A stretch of DNA of 64,000 nucleotides, taken from the NCBI RefSeq assembly GCF_033807715.1, contig NC_084599.1:1222501-1286500 (forward strand), given 5' to 3'. The notes beneath the pieces were generated by a model. That model was given only the letters and a program-made list of their open reading frames with translations. It was not told the DNA's origin and did not search any database. The translations under genes were made by a program, and so were the position numbers. Positions 22,866 through 34,046 of this stretch are shown here, piece by piece. Origin of the DNA: Cololabis saira. Taxonomy: Eukaryota > Chordata > Actinopteri > Beloniformes > Belonidae. Position 1 is the stretch's first letter, and each line of letters starts with the position of its first letter.

Positions 22866-23147
22866 GTTGCCGTCCCTGACCCACCAGTCTGGCCCTCGGC
22901 AGGAGGGTCCCCCCTGATGAGCCTGGTCCTGCTCAAGGTTTCTTCCCTCCTAAAGGGGAGTTTTTCCTTGCCACTGTTTGGCTTAAGGTTTTTCTCCCAC
23001 TAGGGGAGTTTTTACCTGCCATTGTTTATGTAATAACTGCTCGGGGGTCATGTTCTGGGTATGGGTCTCTGTAAAGCGTCTAGAGACAACTCTGTTGTAT
23101 TAGACGCTATATAAATAAAATTGAATTGAATTGAATTGAATACAAGG
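22866..23147 (+). mobile_element. L2 LINE 3' end, 5' truncated
   Basis: The sequence matches the 3' UTR of the L2 copy at 58-62.6 kb (gccctcggcaggagggtccc, ctcaaggtttcttccctcct) and continues past it to the true end: a poly-A-like ataaataaaattg followed by four aattg units. No coding sequence remains. Confidence 0.85.
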
Positions 23148-23157
23148 TACCATGTGT

Positions 23158-23158
<1 letters not shown>

Positions 23159-23201
<43 letters not shown>
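23159..23201. repeat. (TA)n microsatellite
   Basis: About 21 TA units. Confidence 0.95.
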
Positions 23202-23204
<3 letters not shown>

Positions 23205-23882
23205 AAACCTTTACTTCCTGTTGTGATTGGCTAATGTAAACTCAGCCTAAAAGTTGCAAAAAAGTATAATAAGAAGTATAATACTTGGCTGGATATCTTG
23301 AGATAAATTCACCACCACACATTTGTAATGACTCGTGTATGATTCCCTCTAAAAACAGGTGCATGTTACCATCCACCTGTTTTCACTGCTTTGAAGATAA
23401 ATAAGCCATATGATGTAAATATCTTCTCTCCTTTATTGTTGCTGACTTTGAACCTGCTTTTCTGCCTCTGTTATTTTTCAATGTTAGAAGCACAATAACA
23501 TGCTATGCTTCTCATAGCTACCCACCTGCACCTGACTCTGTAAATCACCGTAAGTATCATCATCTCTTACATGATAGCCATGTTTTGAAGTCACTGTCCT
23601 CAAAGTGTCTTTGAAGATGGATCTTCAAAGATAATACAGATAATTTATCTAAAATCTAGGAAGAAAAGGTCAGAGCCACAGAGTGCTCTGGAGGAAGCTG
23701 AGACCAACTGCTTCTCTGTCATTAACAAGAAGACTTGACAGAAGACAAGAGTTTGAGGAGAAGCACACATATCAATAATGATATCAACAGAATTCGTAGT
23801 CTGAATATTCTTGATTCTATTGTTTCTTAAGAAAAATAAGTATTAAAAATAATGTGATTATTATACTATAGTGTTGCATTAT
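23202..23882. other. no gene recognised
   Basis: 680 bp of AT-rich sequence with no repeat or coding signal that I can name. Confidence 0.3.
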
Positions 23883-23974
23883 CAGCAGACGTGTCGGACC
23901 AGTGATTTTGATGGCGTGTAATATCTAAAACATGCAGGACACCGGCCCTTGAGGACCAAGGTTCCCCACCCCTG
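23883..23974. mobile_element. right end of a hAT-like MITE
   Basis: aaacatgcaggacaccggcc and the terminus ccccacccctg match the right end of the MITE that directly follows. The left part is missing. Confidence 0.55.
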
Positions 23975-23982
23975 CTCTAGAG

Positions 23983-24209
23983 CAGTGTTTCCCTAACCTG
24001 GTCCTCAGGGCCCCCCGTCCTGCACGTTTGAGATGATTCCCCGCATCCCGCGTCCCACCTGATTCTTATTTATGGTCCTGATTAGCTTGTCATCAAGGTC
24101 TGGACAACTCTGTTGATGACACAGCTACATGTATCATGGTGTGCTGTATTAAGGTAGCATCTAAACATGCAGGACACCAACCCTCGAGAACCAGGGTTCC
24201 CCTTCCCTG
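23983..24209. mobile_element. hAT-like MITE with 8-bp target duplication
   Basis: 227 bp starting CAGTGTTTCCCTAACCTGGT and ending with the matching inverted end accagggttccccttccctg. Flanks are ctctagag (23975-23982) and ctccagag (24210-24217), an 8-bp duplication with one mismatch. This fits hAT elements. It has no coding capacity. Confidence 0.8.
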
Positions 24210-24245
24210 CTCCAGAGTATGTTTGCAGCCAACAACTTTGAAAGA

Positions 24246-24559
24246 CTCTAGACTGTTTTAATCCTATAGACCTCCCTGAGCTGACCTAACTCGTCAATAG
24301 AGCTAAGTCAACCACATGTATGTTAGACCCCATCCCGACTCGAATATTCAAAAATATTTTTTCTCTTATTGGTGGGGACAATACTGGACCAAATCAACCT
24401 ATCCCTAAACTTAGGTTTTCAAAGTTGCAGTAATTAAACCTTTACTTAAAAAAACCTTCTCTTGACCCAGACATCTTTGCTAATTATAGACCAATTTCCA
24501 ACCTTCCATTTGTATCTAAAATTCTGGAAAAGGCAGTTTCAAGCCAGTTATGTGACTAT
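24246..24559 (+). pseudogene. L2 RT fragment 1
   Basis: Encodes the early RT region, corresponding to the fragment around [19 protein letters not shown] in the reference copy. Small indels relative to the copy at 60.5-60.85 kb (for example an extra ggg near 24375 and a deletion near 24418) break the frame. Confidence 0.8.
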
Positions 24560-24921
24560 GGGCCTGATTTACTAAAGGTTCGCGTGTGTAAAAACGTGTG
24601 CAAACTTGACAGCACCCGCAAACCAAAGTGCCAGCTGATCTACTAACAGCGTGCAAAGAGGACTGCGTCTCTCAAATGCGCTAAATAGCACACACAATTC
24701 AGTTAGTACTTTTGCCCTGATGAATAATCAATATGGGGCGTACCCGGCAGAAATCCTAAATACTGGGAGGGGAAAATGCAAATAGGGTAATTTACCACAC
24801 GCAATGAGATTTACCAAGCCTGAAAGTAATTGCGCGTATTGTGATTGCGTCTGTATTTAATAAGTTCGAAAGGAAGGTGCTAATCTGCTGCTGCTGTTAT
24901 TGTGGCACAACCCAGTCTCAC

Positions 24922-27324
24922 AGAAAAACGTGGTACAGGCTACGTTGGTCCACATTGCAAAACGTGGCAATGTGTACGATTTGCCCTCCTAAAACGTGAG
25001 ATGAGAACGTTTTCCGTGGCCCATTCATTTTAATGGTTTCTTAGGTTTCGTTTCTGTCACGTGACTTTCAAGTTTTCAGCTGTGGAGGAAAAATAAAATT
25101 GCTGCCATTTCTTTGATTCTCGGTCTAAATTGCAATATTTTAAGATAGTTTCGCCATTAAAAGCAGATTTTATCATATTCATAGCAAGAAATATTGAAAT
25201 TTCACAATATTTGTGTGTCTGTTTACCTCACGTCGAGCCCTGCACCTTTTTTTTTTTTTTTTTTTTTTAACTTACTCCTCTTCTGTGGCTCTCTCGCGGT
25301 AAAAACTTCTTCTTGCGCGCGGCCCATTCTGACACCATGTGTTGTCTGTCTTAATATATATGTACTGTATATAGCAGACGAGGCGTGTAGCTGGTCTCAG
25401 CAAGACGTTTATTCCCAGACCGCTATAATCAATGCCTGTGGCTGCCATGGCAACAACAACAACTGACACTTCCAGCTGGCGCTCTGCTGAAGCTACTGCG
25501 CATGTGCTAAGCACCTAGGGCATGCTGGGTAATGGAGTTCCTACACAGTAATCCATACAGAAACCAAGTGGCTTATATGCTATTTTAATTACTTTTAATA
25601 TTAGGTAGTTGTGTGAACTGTTAAGATATTATATTTTGTATAACTTTAGATGATATTATTTCAACATAGAACTATTTTGGAGGGGTGCAGCGTAAGCAAT
25701 AATATTAAGACTTATTATTTTATCCGAAAACAATTGCATTTTTGAGGCGCATAACTTACTCGAAAAGTTGTGAAACTTGGCACGCACGTCCCATGTGGCG
25801 AAAAATTACGTATTCTAATAGTGTCAAAAGGGGGCGTGGCCTAACGGCTCAACAGCGCCCCCTAGAAAACTTTGTGCCTCAAGCCCCACAATACGGTTTG
25901 ACGTAGATGCACGGAAATCGGTACACACCTGTATCATGTCGCAACTTAAAAAAAAGTCTCTTGGCGCCATGGCCGAAACCAAACAGGAAGTCAGCCATAT
26001 TGAATTAATCGTGTAATTTTGGCGCAAATTATACAATTTTCACGTGTCGTACTTTAACGAACTCCTAGCAGGATCGTCCGTTCAACATAAAACTCGCTCA
26101 GGAGACACAAAAGACGTTATCCATGAAAAGTTATCAAAATCGTGATTTTTCGTGAAATGGCGTGGCCGTGGCGCAGCGTCAAACTTCAACACTAAACAGG
26201 AAGTGATACTAGTAGCTAATTGGCCGATATGTGATCATCATCACCATCACCATCATCACCATCATCACCACCACCACCACCACCATCACCTTCATCATCA
26301 CCTTCATCATCACCATCACCTTCATCATCACCTTCATCATCATCATCCTCATCATCATCACCATCATCATCATCACCATCACCTTCATCATCCTCATCAC
26401 CATCATCATCCTCATCACCATCACCATCACCTTCATCATCACCTTCATCATCATCATCCTCATCACCACCATCATCATCATCACCATCACCATCACCTTC
26501 ATCATCACCTTCATCACCATCATCATCCTCATCATCCTCATCATCATCACCACCACCATCACCTTCATCATCACCTTCATCATCATCATCCTCATCACCA
26601 TCATCATCCTCATCACCATCACCTTCATCATCACCTTCATCATCATCATCATCCTCATCATCACCACCATCATCCTCATCATCATCATCACCTTCATCAT
26701 CACCTTCATCATCACCTTCATCATCATCATCATCATCATCATCAATTGGTGGAAATTGCACGCGCGAGGTCCCGTTCATCACTGCCTGCAGCTTTAATTT
26801 CACTTATGTTTACAACATGTAGAGCAATTAATTGGGCAGCGAAGCCTCTGTGTTTTTATACAGGTTTGTCGAGTTGTTAATAAAGTAAAAAAAAATAAAA
26901 ACAGATTTAAAAGGCCCAGCCCCTAGCTTGAAAAGCTGCCAGGCAACCTGATCTCACAAAAATCTGTGAAATGCCCACGACCTCTCACCACTATTTTCCG
27001 TGGTACTGTATATACACGGAAAATTGTATAATTCCGTGTGAGCACCACAGATATTGTACCATGCAAAGTCAATGGGATCCGTTGTCGTGATATATACACA
27101 GATTATGACATTATTATTATTTACCGGTATATATTATTCTTTGTTATAGTGGCTAAATTTGCACAGTTCACTAACGCTTTGAGCTAGGAAGCTGAAATTC
27201 TAGACTCTGTATCAGGAGGTGACTCTCATCGACTGTGCCGAGTTTCAGATCTGTGTGACCTTCGGAAGTGTCAAAGGTCACCGCATATGTTGCTTTTTCG
27301 GCCCTGCAAAGCCTATTTCGTGTC
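24922..27324 (+). repeat. left arm of a 5.7-kb imperfect palindrome
   Basis: This arm pairs with 28072-30642 in reverse complement. Landmarks found in both arms are gaaaaacgtggtac, cagcaagacgtttattccca, ggcatgctgggtaatggagt, gcctcaagccccacaatacg, the CAT/CAC array and ggccctgcaaagcctatttc. The arm is 2,403 bp. Confidence 0.9.
26231..26748. repeat. ATC/ACC/TTC trinucleotide array, left arm
   Basis: A mixed array of cat, cac, cct and ctt triplets with a higher-order unit ccttcatcatcaccttcatc. All frames stay open, giving poly-His, poly-Ile/Thr or poly-Asp translations. These are low-complexity artefacts rather than genes. Confidence 0.95.
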
Positions 27325-28071
27325 TTTTTTTGCACAGTTCACTAACGCTTTGAGCTAGGAAGCTGAAATTCTAGACTCTGTATCAGGAGGTGACTCTCAT
27401 CGACTGTGCCGAGGTCCAGACCCGTGCGACCTTCGGAAGTGCCAAAGGTCACCGTGTGTGGTGCCTTTTTCTGGCCTTTTTTGTGTTTTTTGAATAATTC
27501 ACTAACGCTTTGAGCTGGGAGAATGATTATTGACTATGTTGCAATGCAGAAGGCCCTTTGCTAGGATCTTTTGGTCCCGTGGCTGTACGACTTCCACAGA
27601 GCTAGTTGGCGTTGCAGAGGGTTCACAGAGTTGAGACTTGGCAAGCCCAATCTAGGCCCCATATGGAGGCCACAGGTCAAGTTTTACTTGGTTTGGTCAA
27701 ATGTTGTGGCAACGGTGTCCGTTCGAATGTTGGAAAAGGTGACGTTTCAAAGCCCTGCCCATCGAAAAGTACAGGTCTGATCTGCACCAAACTAACGTCT
27801 GTCTGTTCAGGGGATGCCCCCAAACAACATATAACAAATTCAGACTTCTATGACTTCTGCCACAGTGTTTCCTCCAAAACGTCCTGGCTGGTTAGGAGGG
27901 TGTAGAAACCTCTAGCTCTGAGAGCCTCCTGACTAATGGAATGGGGCCTATTTTGTGTATTTTTTTTACATAGTTCACTAACGCTTTTAGCTAGGAGTCT
28001 GAATTTTTTATATGTTGTTTTGGTACATCCCCTGAACAGACAGACGTTAGTTTGGTGCAGATCGGCCTATA
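27155..28071. repeat. palindrome spacer with tandem ~170-bp duplications
   Basis: The block ttcactaacgctttgagcta occurs at about 27167 and 27336, again in variant form at about 27489 and 27976, and in inverse at about 28215. The first two are followed by gaggtgactctcatcgactg. The pair actaacgtctgtctgttcag (27793) and its complement (28032) adds another short inverted repeat around the centre. No coding capacity was recognised. Confidence 0.7.
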
Positions 28072-30642
28072 GACACGAAATAGGCTTTGCAGGGCCGAAA
28101 AAGCAACACATGCGGTGACCTTTGACACTTCCGAAGGTCACACAGATCTGAAACTCGGCAAAGTGGATGAGAGTCACCTCCTGATACAGAGTCTAGAATT
28201 TCAGCTTCCTAGCTCAAAGCGTTAGTGAACTGTGAAAAATTTAGCCACTATAACAAAGAATAATATACTTAATAGACTTTGCATGGTACAATATCTGTGG
28301 TGCTCACACGGAATTATACCATCTTCCGTGTATATAAAGTACCACGGAAAATAGTGGTGAGAGGTCGTGGGCATTTCACAGATTTTTGTGAGATCAGGTT
28401 GCCTGGCAGCTTTTCAAGCTGGGGGCTGGGCCTTTTAAATCTGTTTTTATTTTTTTTTACTTTATTAACAACTCGACAAACCTATATAAAAACACAGAGG
28501 CTTCGCTGCCCAATTAATTACTCTACATGTTGTAAACATAAGTGAAATTAAAGCTGCAGGCAGCGATGAACGGGACCTCGCGCGTGCAATTTCCACCAAT
28601 TGATGATGATGATGATGAAGGTGATGATGAAGGTGATGGTGATGGTGGTGATGATGGTGATGGTGATGAAGGTGAGGGTGATGGTGATGATGATGATGAT
28701 GATGATGATGAGGATGATGGTGATGATGATGAAGGTGATGATGAAGGTGATGGTGATGATGATGGTGATGGTGATGGTGATGGTGATGATGATGATGATG
28801 AGGATGATGATGGTGATGATGATGAAGGTGATGATGAAGGTGATGGTGATGGTGATGAGGATGATGATGGTGATGAGGATGATGATGATGATGAAGGTGA
28901 TGATGAAGGTGATGGTGATGGTGTTGATGATGAGGATGATGATGATGAAGGTGATGATGAAGGTGATGGTGATGGTGATGAGGATGATGATGGTGATGAG
29001 GATGATGATGATGAAGGTGATGATGAAGGTGATGGTGGTGGTGATGATGATGAGGATGATGAGGATGATGATGGTGATGAAGGTGATGATGAAGGTGATG
29101 GTGATGGTGATGATGATGATGATGGTGATGATGATGAAGGTGATGATGAGGATGATGATGATGAAGGTGATGATGAAGGTGATGGTGATGATGATGATGA
29201 TGGTGATGATGATGAGGATGATGATGATGAAGGTGATGATGAAGGTGATGGTGATGATGAAGGTGATGATGAAGGTGATGGTGGTGGTGGTGGTGATGAT
29301 GGTGATGATGGTGATGGTGATGATGATCACATATCGGCCAATTAGCTACTAGTATCACTTCCTGTTTAGTGTTGAAGTTTGACGCGGCGCCACGGCCACG
29401 CCATTTCACGAAAAATCACGATTTTGATAACTTTTCATGGTTAACGTCTTTTGTGTCTCCTGAGCGAGTTTTATGTCGAACGGACGATTCTGCTAGGAGT
29501 TCGTTAAAGTACGACACGTGAAAATTGTATAATTTGCGCCAAAATTACACGATTAATTCAATATGGCTGACTTCCTGTTTGGTTTCGGCCATGGCGCCAA
29601 GAGACTTTTTTTTAAGTTGCGACGTGATACAGGTGTGTACCGATTTCCGTGCATCTACGTCAAACCGTATTGTGGGGCTTGAGGCACAAAGTTTTCTAGG
29701 GGGCGCTGTTGAGCCGTTAGGCCACGCCCCCTTTTGACACTATTAGAATACGTAATTTTTCGCCACATGGGACGTGCGTGCCAAGTTTCACAACTTTTCG
29801 AGTAAGTTATGCGCCTCAAAAATGCAATTGTTTTCGGATAAAATAATAAGTCTTAATATTATTGCTTACGCTGCACCCCTCCAAAATAGTTCTATGTTGA
29901 AATAATATCATCTAAAATTACAAAATATAATATCATCATATAACAGTTCACACAACTACCTAATATTAAAAGTAATTAAAATAGCATATAAGCCACTTGG
30001 TTTCTGTATGGATTACTGTGTAGGAACTCCATTACCCAGCATGCCATAGGTGCTTAGCACATGCGCAGTAGCTTCAGCAGAGCGCCAGCTGGAAGTGTCA
30101 GTTGTTGTTGTTGTTGCCATGGCAGCCACAGGCGTTGATTATAGCGGTCTGGGAATAAACGTCTTGCTGAGACCAGCTACACGCCTCGTCTGCTATATAC
30201 AGTACATATATATTAAGACAGACAACACATGGTGTCAGAATGTGCCGCGCGTAATTATAAGAAGAAGTTTTTACCGCGAGAGAGCCACAGAAGAGGAGTA
30301 AGTTTAAAAAAAAAAAAAAAAAAAGGTGCGACGTGAGGTAAACGGACACACAAATATTGTGACATTTCAATATTTCTTGCTATGAATATGATAAAATCTG
30401 CTTTTAATGGCGAAACTATCTTAAAATATTGCAATTTAGACCGAGAATCAAAGAAATGGCAGCAATTTTATTTTTCCTCCACAGCTGAAAACTTGAAAGT
30501 CACGTGACAGAAACAAAACCTAAGAAACCATTAAAATGAATGGGCCACGGAAAACGTTCTCATCTCACGTTTTAGGAGGGCAAATCGTACACATTGCCAC
30601 GTTTTGCAATGTGGACCAACGTAGTCTGTACCACGTTTTTCT
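28072..30642 (-). repeat. right arm of the 5.7-kb imperfect palindrome
   Basis: 2,571 bp, the reverse complement of the left arm with scattered substitutions. Most of the length difference comes from the trinucleotide array, which is about 730 bp here and 520 bp in the left arm. Confidence 0.9.
28597..29328. repeat. GAT/GGT/GAA trinucleotide array, right arm
   Basis: Complement of the left-arm array, longer by about 210 bp. The same higher-order unit appears as gatgaaggtgatgatgaagg. Confidence 0.95.
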
Positions 30643-31599
30643 AAAATCAAAGAATACGCAGAGAGAGAGTCTTTATTCTGCTGCATGCTATTTTAAAAAT
30701 GGTTGCACAAGTTTTATTAAAGGACACTTTTTCTTTAGTTCTTCGCCTTATATCTTGCCACCTGCTTTTAATGTGCCCCCCTCCACTCGCCCACAAGCAG
30801 GCCAAGCCTTTGTGCCAAACTTTGTATTTTATTGATAATTTATCTTCTTGAACGTGAAATCATCCTTCGTAAATTACATTTAATTAAAACCCGTGCTTAT
30901 TAATCACAAAACACAGGTTAAACATCATGACCAAATCAGCTCCGACCCGCTGTGTCAGACAGACTGCAGCTTTGCCTGAATTATGGTTCCGTGTTAAATC
31001 GACGGCGTAGCCGACGGTCGCGGTGCGGTGTGCGTCGCCGCGTACCCTACGCCGTCGGTTCTGCGTTCGTGTGACGCGGAACCATAAATCAGCAAATCAG
31101 GCAGCAAGGGGTTGGGGGAGCTGGGTTGATGTTGATCCGCGGATCAAACTTGTTAACGAGCATCAAACTCACTCTTATCTACGCGGAAATAACGCTAAAA
31201 TATAAAGAAGGCGTCCCAAAGTGTGATCTATGGTGAAATAGGAAAATTAAGATGTGCAACTCTTCTAAAGGTGAGACATGCATTTAATTGACTTCATGGC
31301 GCCAGCCTTGGCGTTTATTATTACGCAAATGTGGAATGTTTGGGTCTGTCTAATTTCGTCAAATTAAATTTGGAGATTCACCGTTCACATTTTTATGTGT
31401 ATGCGTTGTATGAGAGAGAGATGGAGAGGGCGAGGGAGGGAGGGAGAGACGTGGCCTGTACGTTGTTGTTTTTTGTTTTTTTTGCAGTTTGGGTGCACAA
31501 TACACTTGTGTGTGTGTGTACTAAAAAGAGATTTTGCAGTATGTTGTGTAATTGAAACTGGTTTGCTGTGATCGTTGATGGCAAACTCATATTAAGCAT
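30643..31599. other. Harbinger-like element interior without clear gene
   Basis: Apart from the MITE at 30980-31088 and a gagaggga-rich patch at 31415-31450, this stretch has no coding signal that I can support. It may hold remnants of the missing nuclease gene. Confidence 0.3.
30980..31088. mobile_element. small palindromic MITE
   Basis: ttatggttccgtgttaaatc is matched inversely by gtgtgacgcggaaccataa, with further inner pairing of gacggcgtag and ctacgccgtc. About 109 bp, with TTA/TAA at the ends, so probably Harbinger-type. Confidence 0.6.
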
Positions 31600-31920
31600 T
31601 TACATCGCTGCATGGTTATTATGTGCCCCCCAATTAGATCTGTTCTGCCGCCGACTCTGTTTTAACCTCATCTGCCGTTCTTTTTGTCTTATAACTGCAT
31701 TTATTCTATCGCAGATTTTCTCCGATATTGCGTTTCTTTTGGTAATGTTTAAATTTCTTTGCTGTAGTTCATGAATGTGTTTATTTGCCTCTTCCACTAA
31801 TATTTCTAACTCCACCGCGTCAAATTTCATTTTGCGCTTGTGACTTGTGACTGTGCTTTCCATCCACTCTCCATGGCGCAGAGTTTGCGCTCGCAAACCA
31901 TAAGACGCGCAACACCTCAT
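31600..31920 (-). CDS. Myb/SANT-like protein of the Harbinger-like element, probably partial
   Basis: The 106-residue frame contains KMKFDAVELEILVEEANKH and RNAISEKICDRINAV, matching the first two helices of the Myb/SANT-like DNA-binding domain seen in Harbinger partner proteins and NAIF1-like proteins. In those families this protein binds the transposon ends and helps import the nuclease into the nucleus. The third helix (usually a conserved RTxxxxKRRWxDLK-type stretch) is not clear: after INAV the sequence turns into IRQKERQMRLKQSRR, so an intron boundary, frameshift or decay is likely. The start codon at 31920 was chosen from frame only. It lies 145 bp from the right end of the element. 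Confidence 0.5.
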   Translation of the reverse strand: MRCCASYGLRAQTLRHGEWMESTVTSHKRKMKFDAVELEILVEEANKHIHELQQRNLNITKRNAISEKICDRINAVIRQKERQMRLKQSRRQNRSNWGAHNNHAAM

Positions 31921-32069
31921 TTAAATACTGCAGTTTGCACCTGTTATCAATTGCGCACGCAATCTTAGTTGATCACCCGCAAAACACACAACAACAGCAC
32001 GCGCAAACTTTTTCAGTGCACACGCAATTTAGTACTCTTTATTTAGGATCTTAGTAAATCGGGCCCTAT

Positions 32070-32504
32070 ATGTATAGAAATGATCTGTTTGAAGTCTTTC
32101 AGTCAGGGTTCAGAATGCATCATAGCACAGAGACAGCACTGGTTCCAGTCACGAATGACCTTCTTATGGCCTCAGATAAGGGATTAGTGTCCATACTGGT
32201 TCTACTGGACCTCAGATAAGGGATTAGTGTCCATACTGGTTCTACTGGACCTCAGATAAGGGATTAGTGTCCATACTGGTTCTACTGGACCTCAGATAAG
32301 GAATTAGTGTCCATACTGGTTCTACTGGACCTCAGGTAAGGGATTAGTGTCCATACTGGTTCTACTGGACCTCAGGTAAGGGATTAGTGTCCATACTGGT
32401 TCTACTGGACCTCAGATAAAGGATTAGTGTCCATACTGGTTCTACTGGACCTCAGTGCTGCTTTTGACACTATAGATCATGGCATTTTACTGCACAGGTT
32501 AGAG
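32070..32504 (+). pseudogene. L2 RT fragment 2
   Basis: Corresponds to 60854-61041 of the reference copy, covering the [14 protein letters not shown] block and the start of the [16 protein letters not shown] catalytic block. It is inflated by a seven-copy 40-bp tandem repeat and is therefore not translatable. Confidence 0.85.
32171..32450 (+). repeat. 7 x 40-bp minisatellite inside L2 RT sequence
   Basis: The unit ctcagataagggattagtgt plus ccatactggttctactggac is repeated at 32171, 32211, 32251, 32291, 32331, 32371 and 32411 with few substitutions. The reference L2 copy has the unit once, at about 60951-60990, followed by ctcagtgctg, so ctcag microhomology flanks the unit. Confidence 0.95.
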
Positions 32505-33099
32505 CAGTGATTCTTAACCATAGGGTTAAGAACACACTTGGGCCGCGAGCGCCATCTAGTGGGCCGCGAAAAAAAATCAGTTTTGTACATGTGGGCCGCG
32601 TGGGCCGCGGGGGCCGCGGGACTGCATAGCAACTCCCAACCAAATGAGGAGAAGAAGACCCTCAGCTAGCTCTAGGTGTAATAGTAAGAGAAATTGTGTG
32701 TATTTATAGAGAAAATCCTTCATTTTGCACGGAGTAGGTTTAGATCCGCCAGGATCAGGGATCGATTACTTGGGTCTGCGCCCAGAGCGAGCGAGCGCGG
32801 CATGATCATTTATCCTGACGCGTCCCCGCGGCCGGGGAGGTCGGTGCCGCTCGGGCGGTGGGCTCCATCGTTACTGCTGAAGGATTGTACATGTAGATGT
32901 GTCTGCTGGACTGGACTGTTGTTCGGGCTCGCAAAAGCATCGGAAAGTGACTCTGCTGCAGCGGCCAGAGAGCTGCGGGTTCTGCCCGGCCGTCTCAGCT
33001 GATCAGGCTCGGATGAAATCCGACACGCGCAGTCCTGACAACTTATTAATGTAAATAAAACTTAGTAAGTTACTTAGTAAGTAATTAGCTTGACTCTTA

Positions 33100-33445
33100 C
33101 AGAGATGAGAAGCCTAACAGGTGGAAAGGAAAGTTCCACCCAGAATGGACAGATTCATCCTGGTTCAGTCTTCACACTGGGACAAAACCAGTGTCTCATA
33201 CGTTCAGAGACCGTGCCGTTCAAAGTGCGAAAGTAAAACGCCACTGAAACAAAACACAAAGTTTTTCATCAAACATATTCACTCAAGTCTGAACTGAAGT
33301 CACAGAAAATAAACTGACCATCTTAAACATGTTTGGGTCCACATACAGCTGTGAAGCAGCTTTCTCCACAATGAACATAATTAAAACTAAATATCGTTCC
33401 AGGTTCACCAATGAGCACCTTCACATGTGTATGAGAACCTGACAC
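33100..33445 (+). pseudogene. hAT transposase remnant (BED finger and dimerisation domain)
   Basis: At about 33110-33260, frames with breaks read GKESSTQNGQ, HPGSVFTLGQNQCLIRSETV and similar, matching the BED zinc-finger region of ZBED/EPM2AIP1-like hAT proteins. At about 33318-33440 the frame reads FGSTYSCEAAFSTMNIIKTK and RSRFTNEHLHMCMRT-stop, the conserved hAT C-terminal dimerisation motif. The catalytic middle is deleted between them. In the family, the BED finger binds DNA and the C terminus assembles the transposase; here neither can be expressed as a whole. Confidence 0.7.
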
Positions 33446-33813
33446 CATCCAGCCCAGATTTAAAGTCCTGGCAGGAGAAGTTAAAGCTCAGTTCTCTCAC
33501 TGAACGACAGAAAGTGAGGGCATAAGATTAAGGGGAAGAAAGAAAAACTGCAAAACTTTTAAATTGTTAAGATGTGTTTATATTAATTTATTATAAAAAT
33601 GTGTTGAGACAATTAACAAAGAAAAGGGGAAATTCAAACTGCTGGTAAAGAAATAAAATAAGATAGCATTTGAAAAATAAAATAAAATCTTATTTATTTA
33701 TTTTATTTTTAAGAGAAAAAAATGTGTAATTGAAGTTACACATGTTAATGGGCAAATATGTACTTTTTTAATATAACAGTCAGATGCAGATGTTGATACA
33801 ACTATGAGGCTAC

Positions 33814-33925
<112 letters not shown>

Positions 33926-34046
33926 TTATTATGATGTTCTGGACCTTCGCTGCTATACAGTGTTAATATTTAACGGGCCTCGGGCCACTCTGTACTGAAA
34001 AAATTGGGCCCCAAGGTCAGAAAGGTTAAGAACCCCTGGGTTAGAG

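Larger units (their letters stand above)
24560..32066. mobile_element. Harbinger-like DNA transposon, 7.5 kb, containing a large palindrome
   Basis: Ends are gggcctgatttactaa and its inverted partner ttagtaaatcgggccc. The flank is TAT on both sides (24557-24559 and 32067-32069), checked against the empty site tgtgactatttgtatag in the L2 copy at 60.84 kb. A 3-bp duplication and a Myb/SANT-like gene near the right end (31600-31920) both fit the Harbinger superfamily, whose elements encode a nuclease and a Myb-like partner. No DDE nuclease frame is visible, probably because later insertions replaced it. The interior is filled by a 5.7-kb inverted repeat and a small palindromic MITE. Confidence 0.7.

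Noticed and set aside
26152..26880. Poly-His, poly-Ile/Thr, poly-Asp and poly-Met frames of up to 242 codons, and their counterparts at 28465-29409
   Set aside because: They arise solely from the CAT/GAT trinucleotide arrays, exist in several frames on both strands at once, and lack any domain outside the array.
32171..32450. Possible CRISPR-like array of 40-bp repeats
   Set aside because: Repeats are directly adjacent with no spacers, and derive from LINE coding sequence in a eukaryotic genome.
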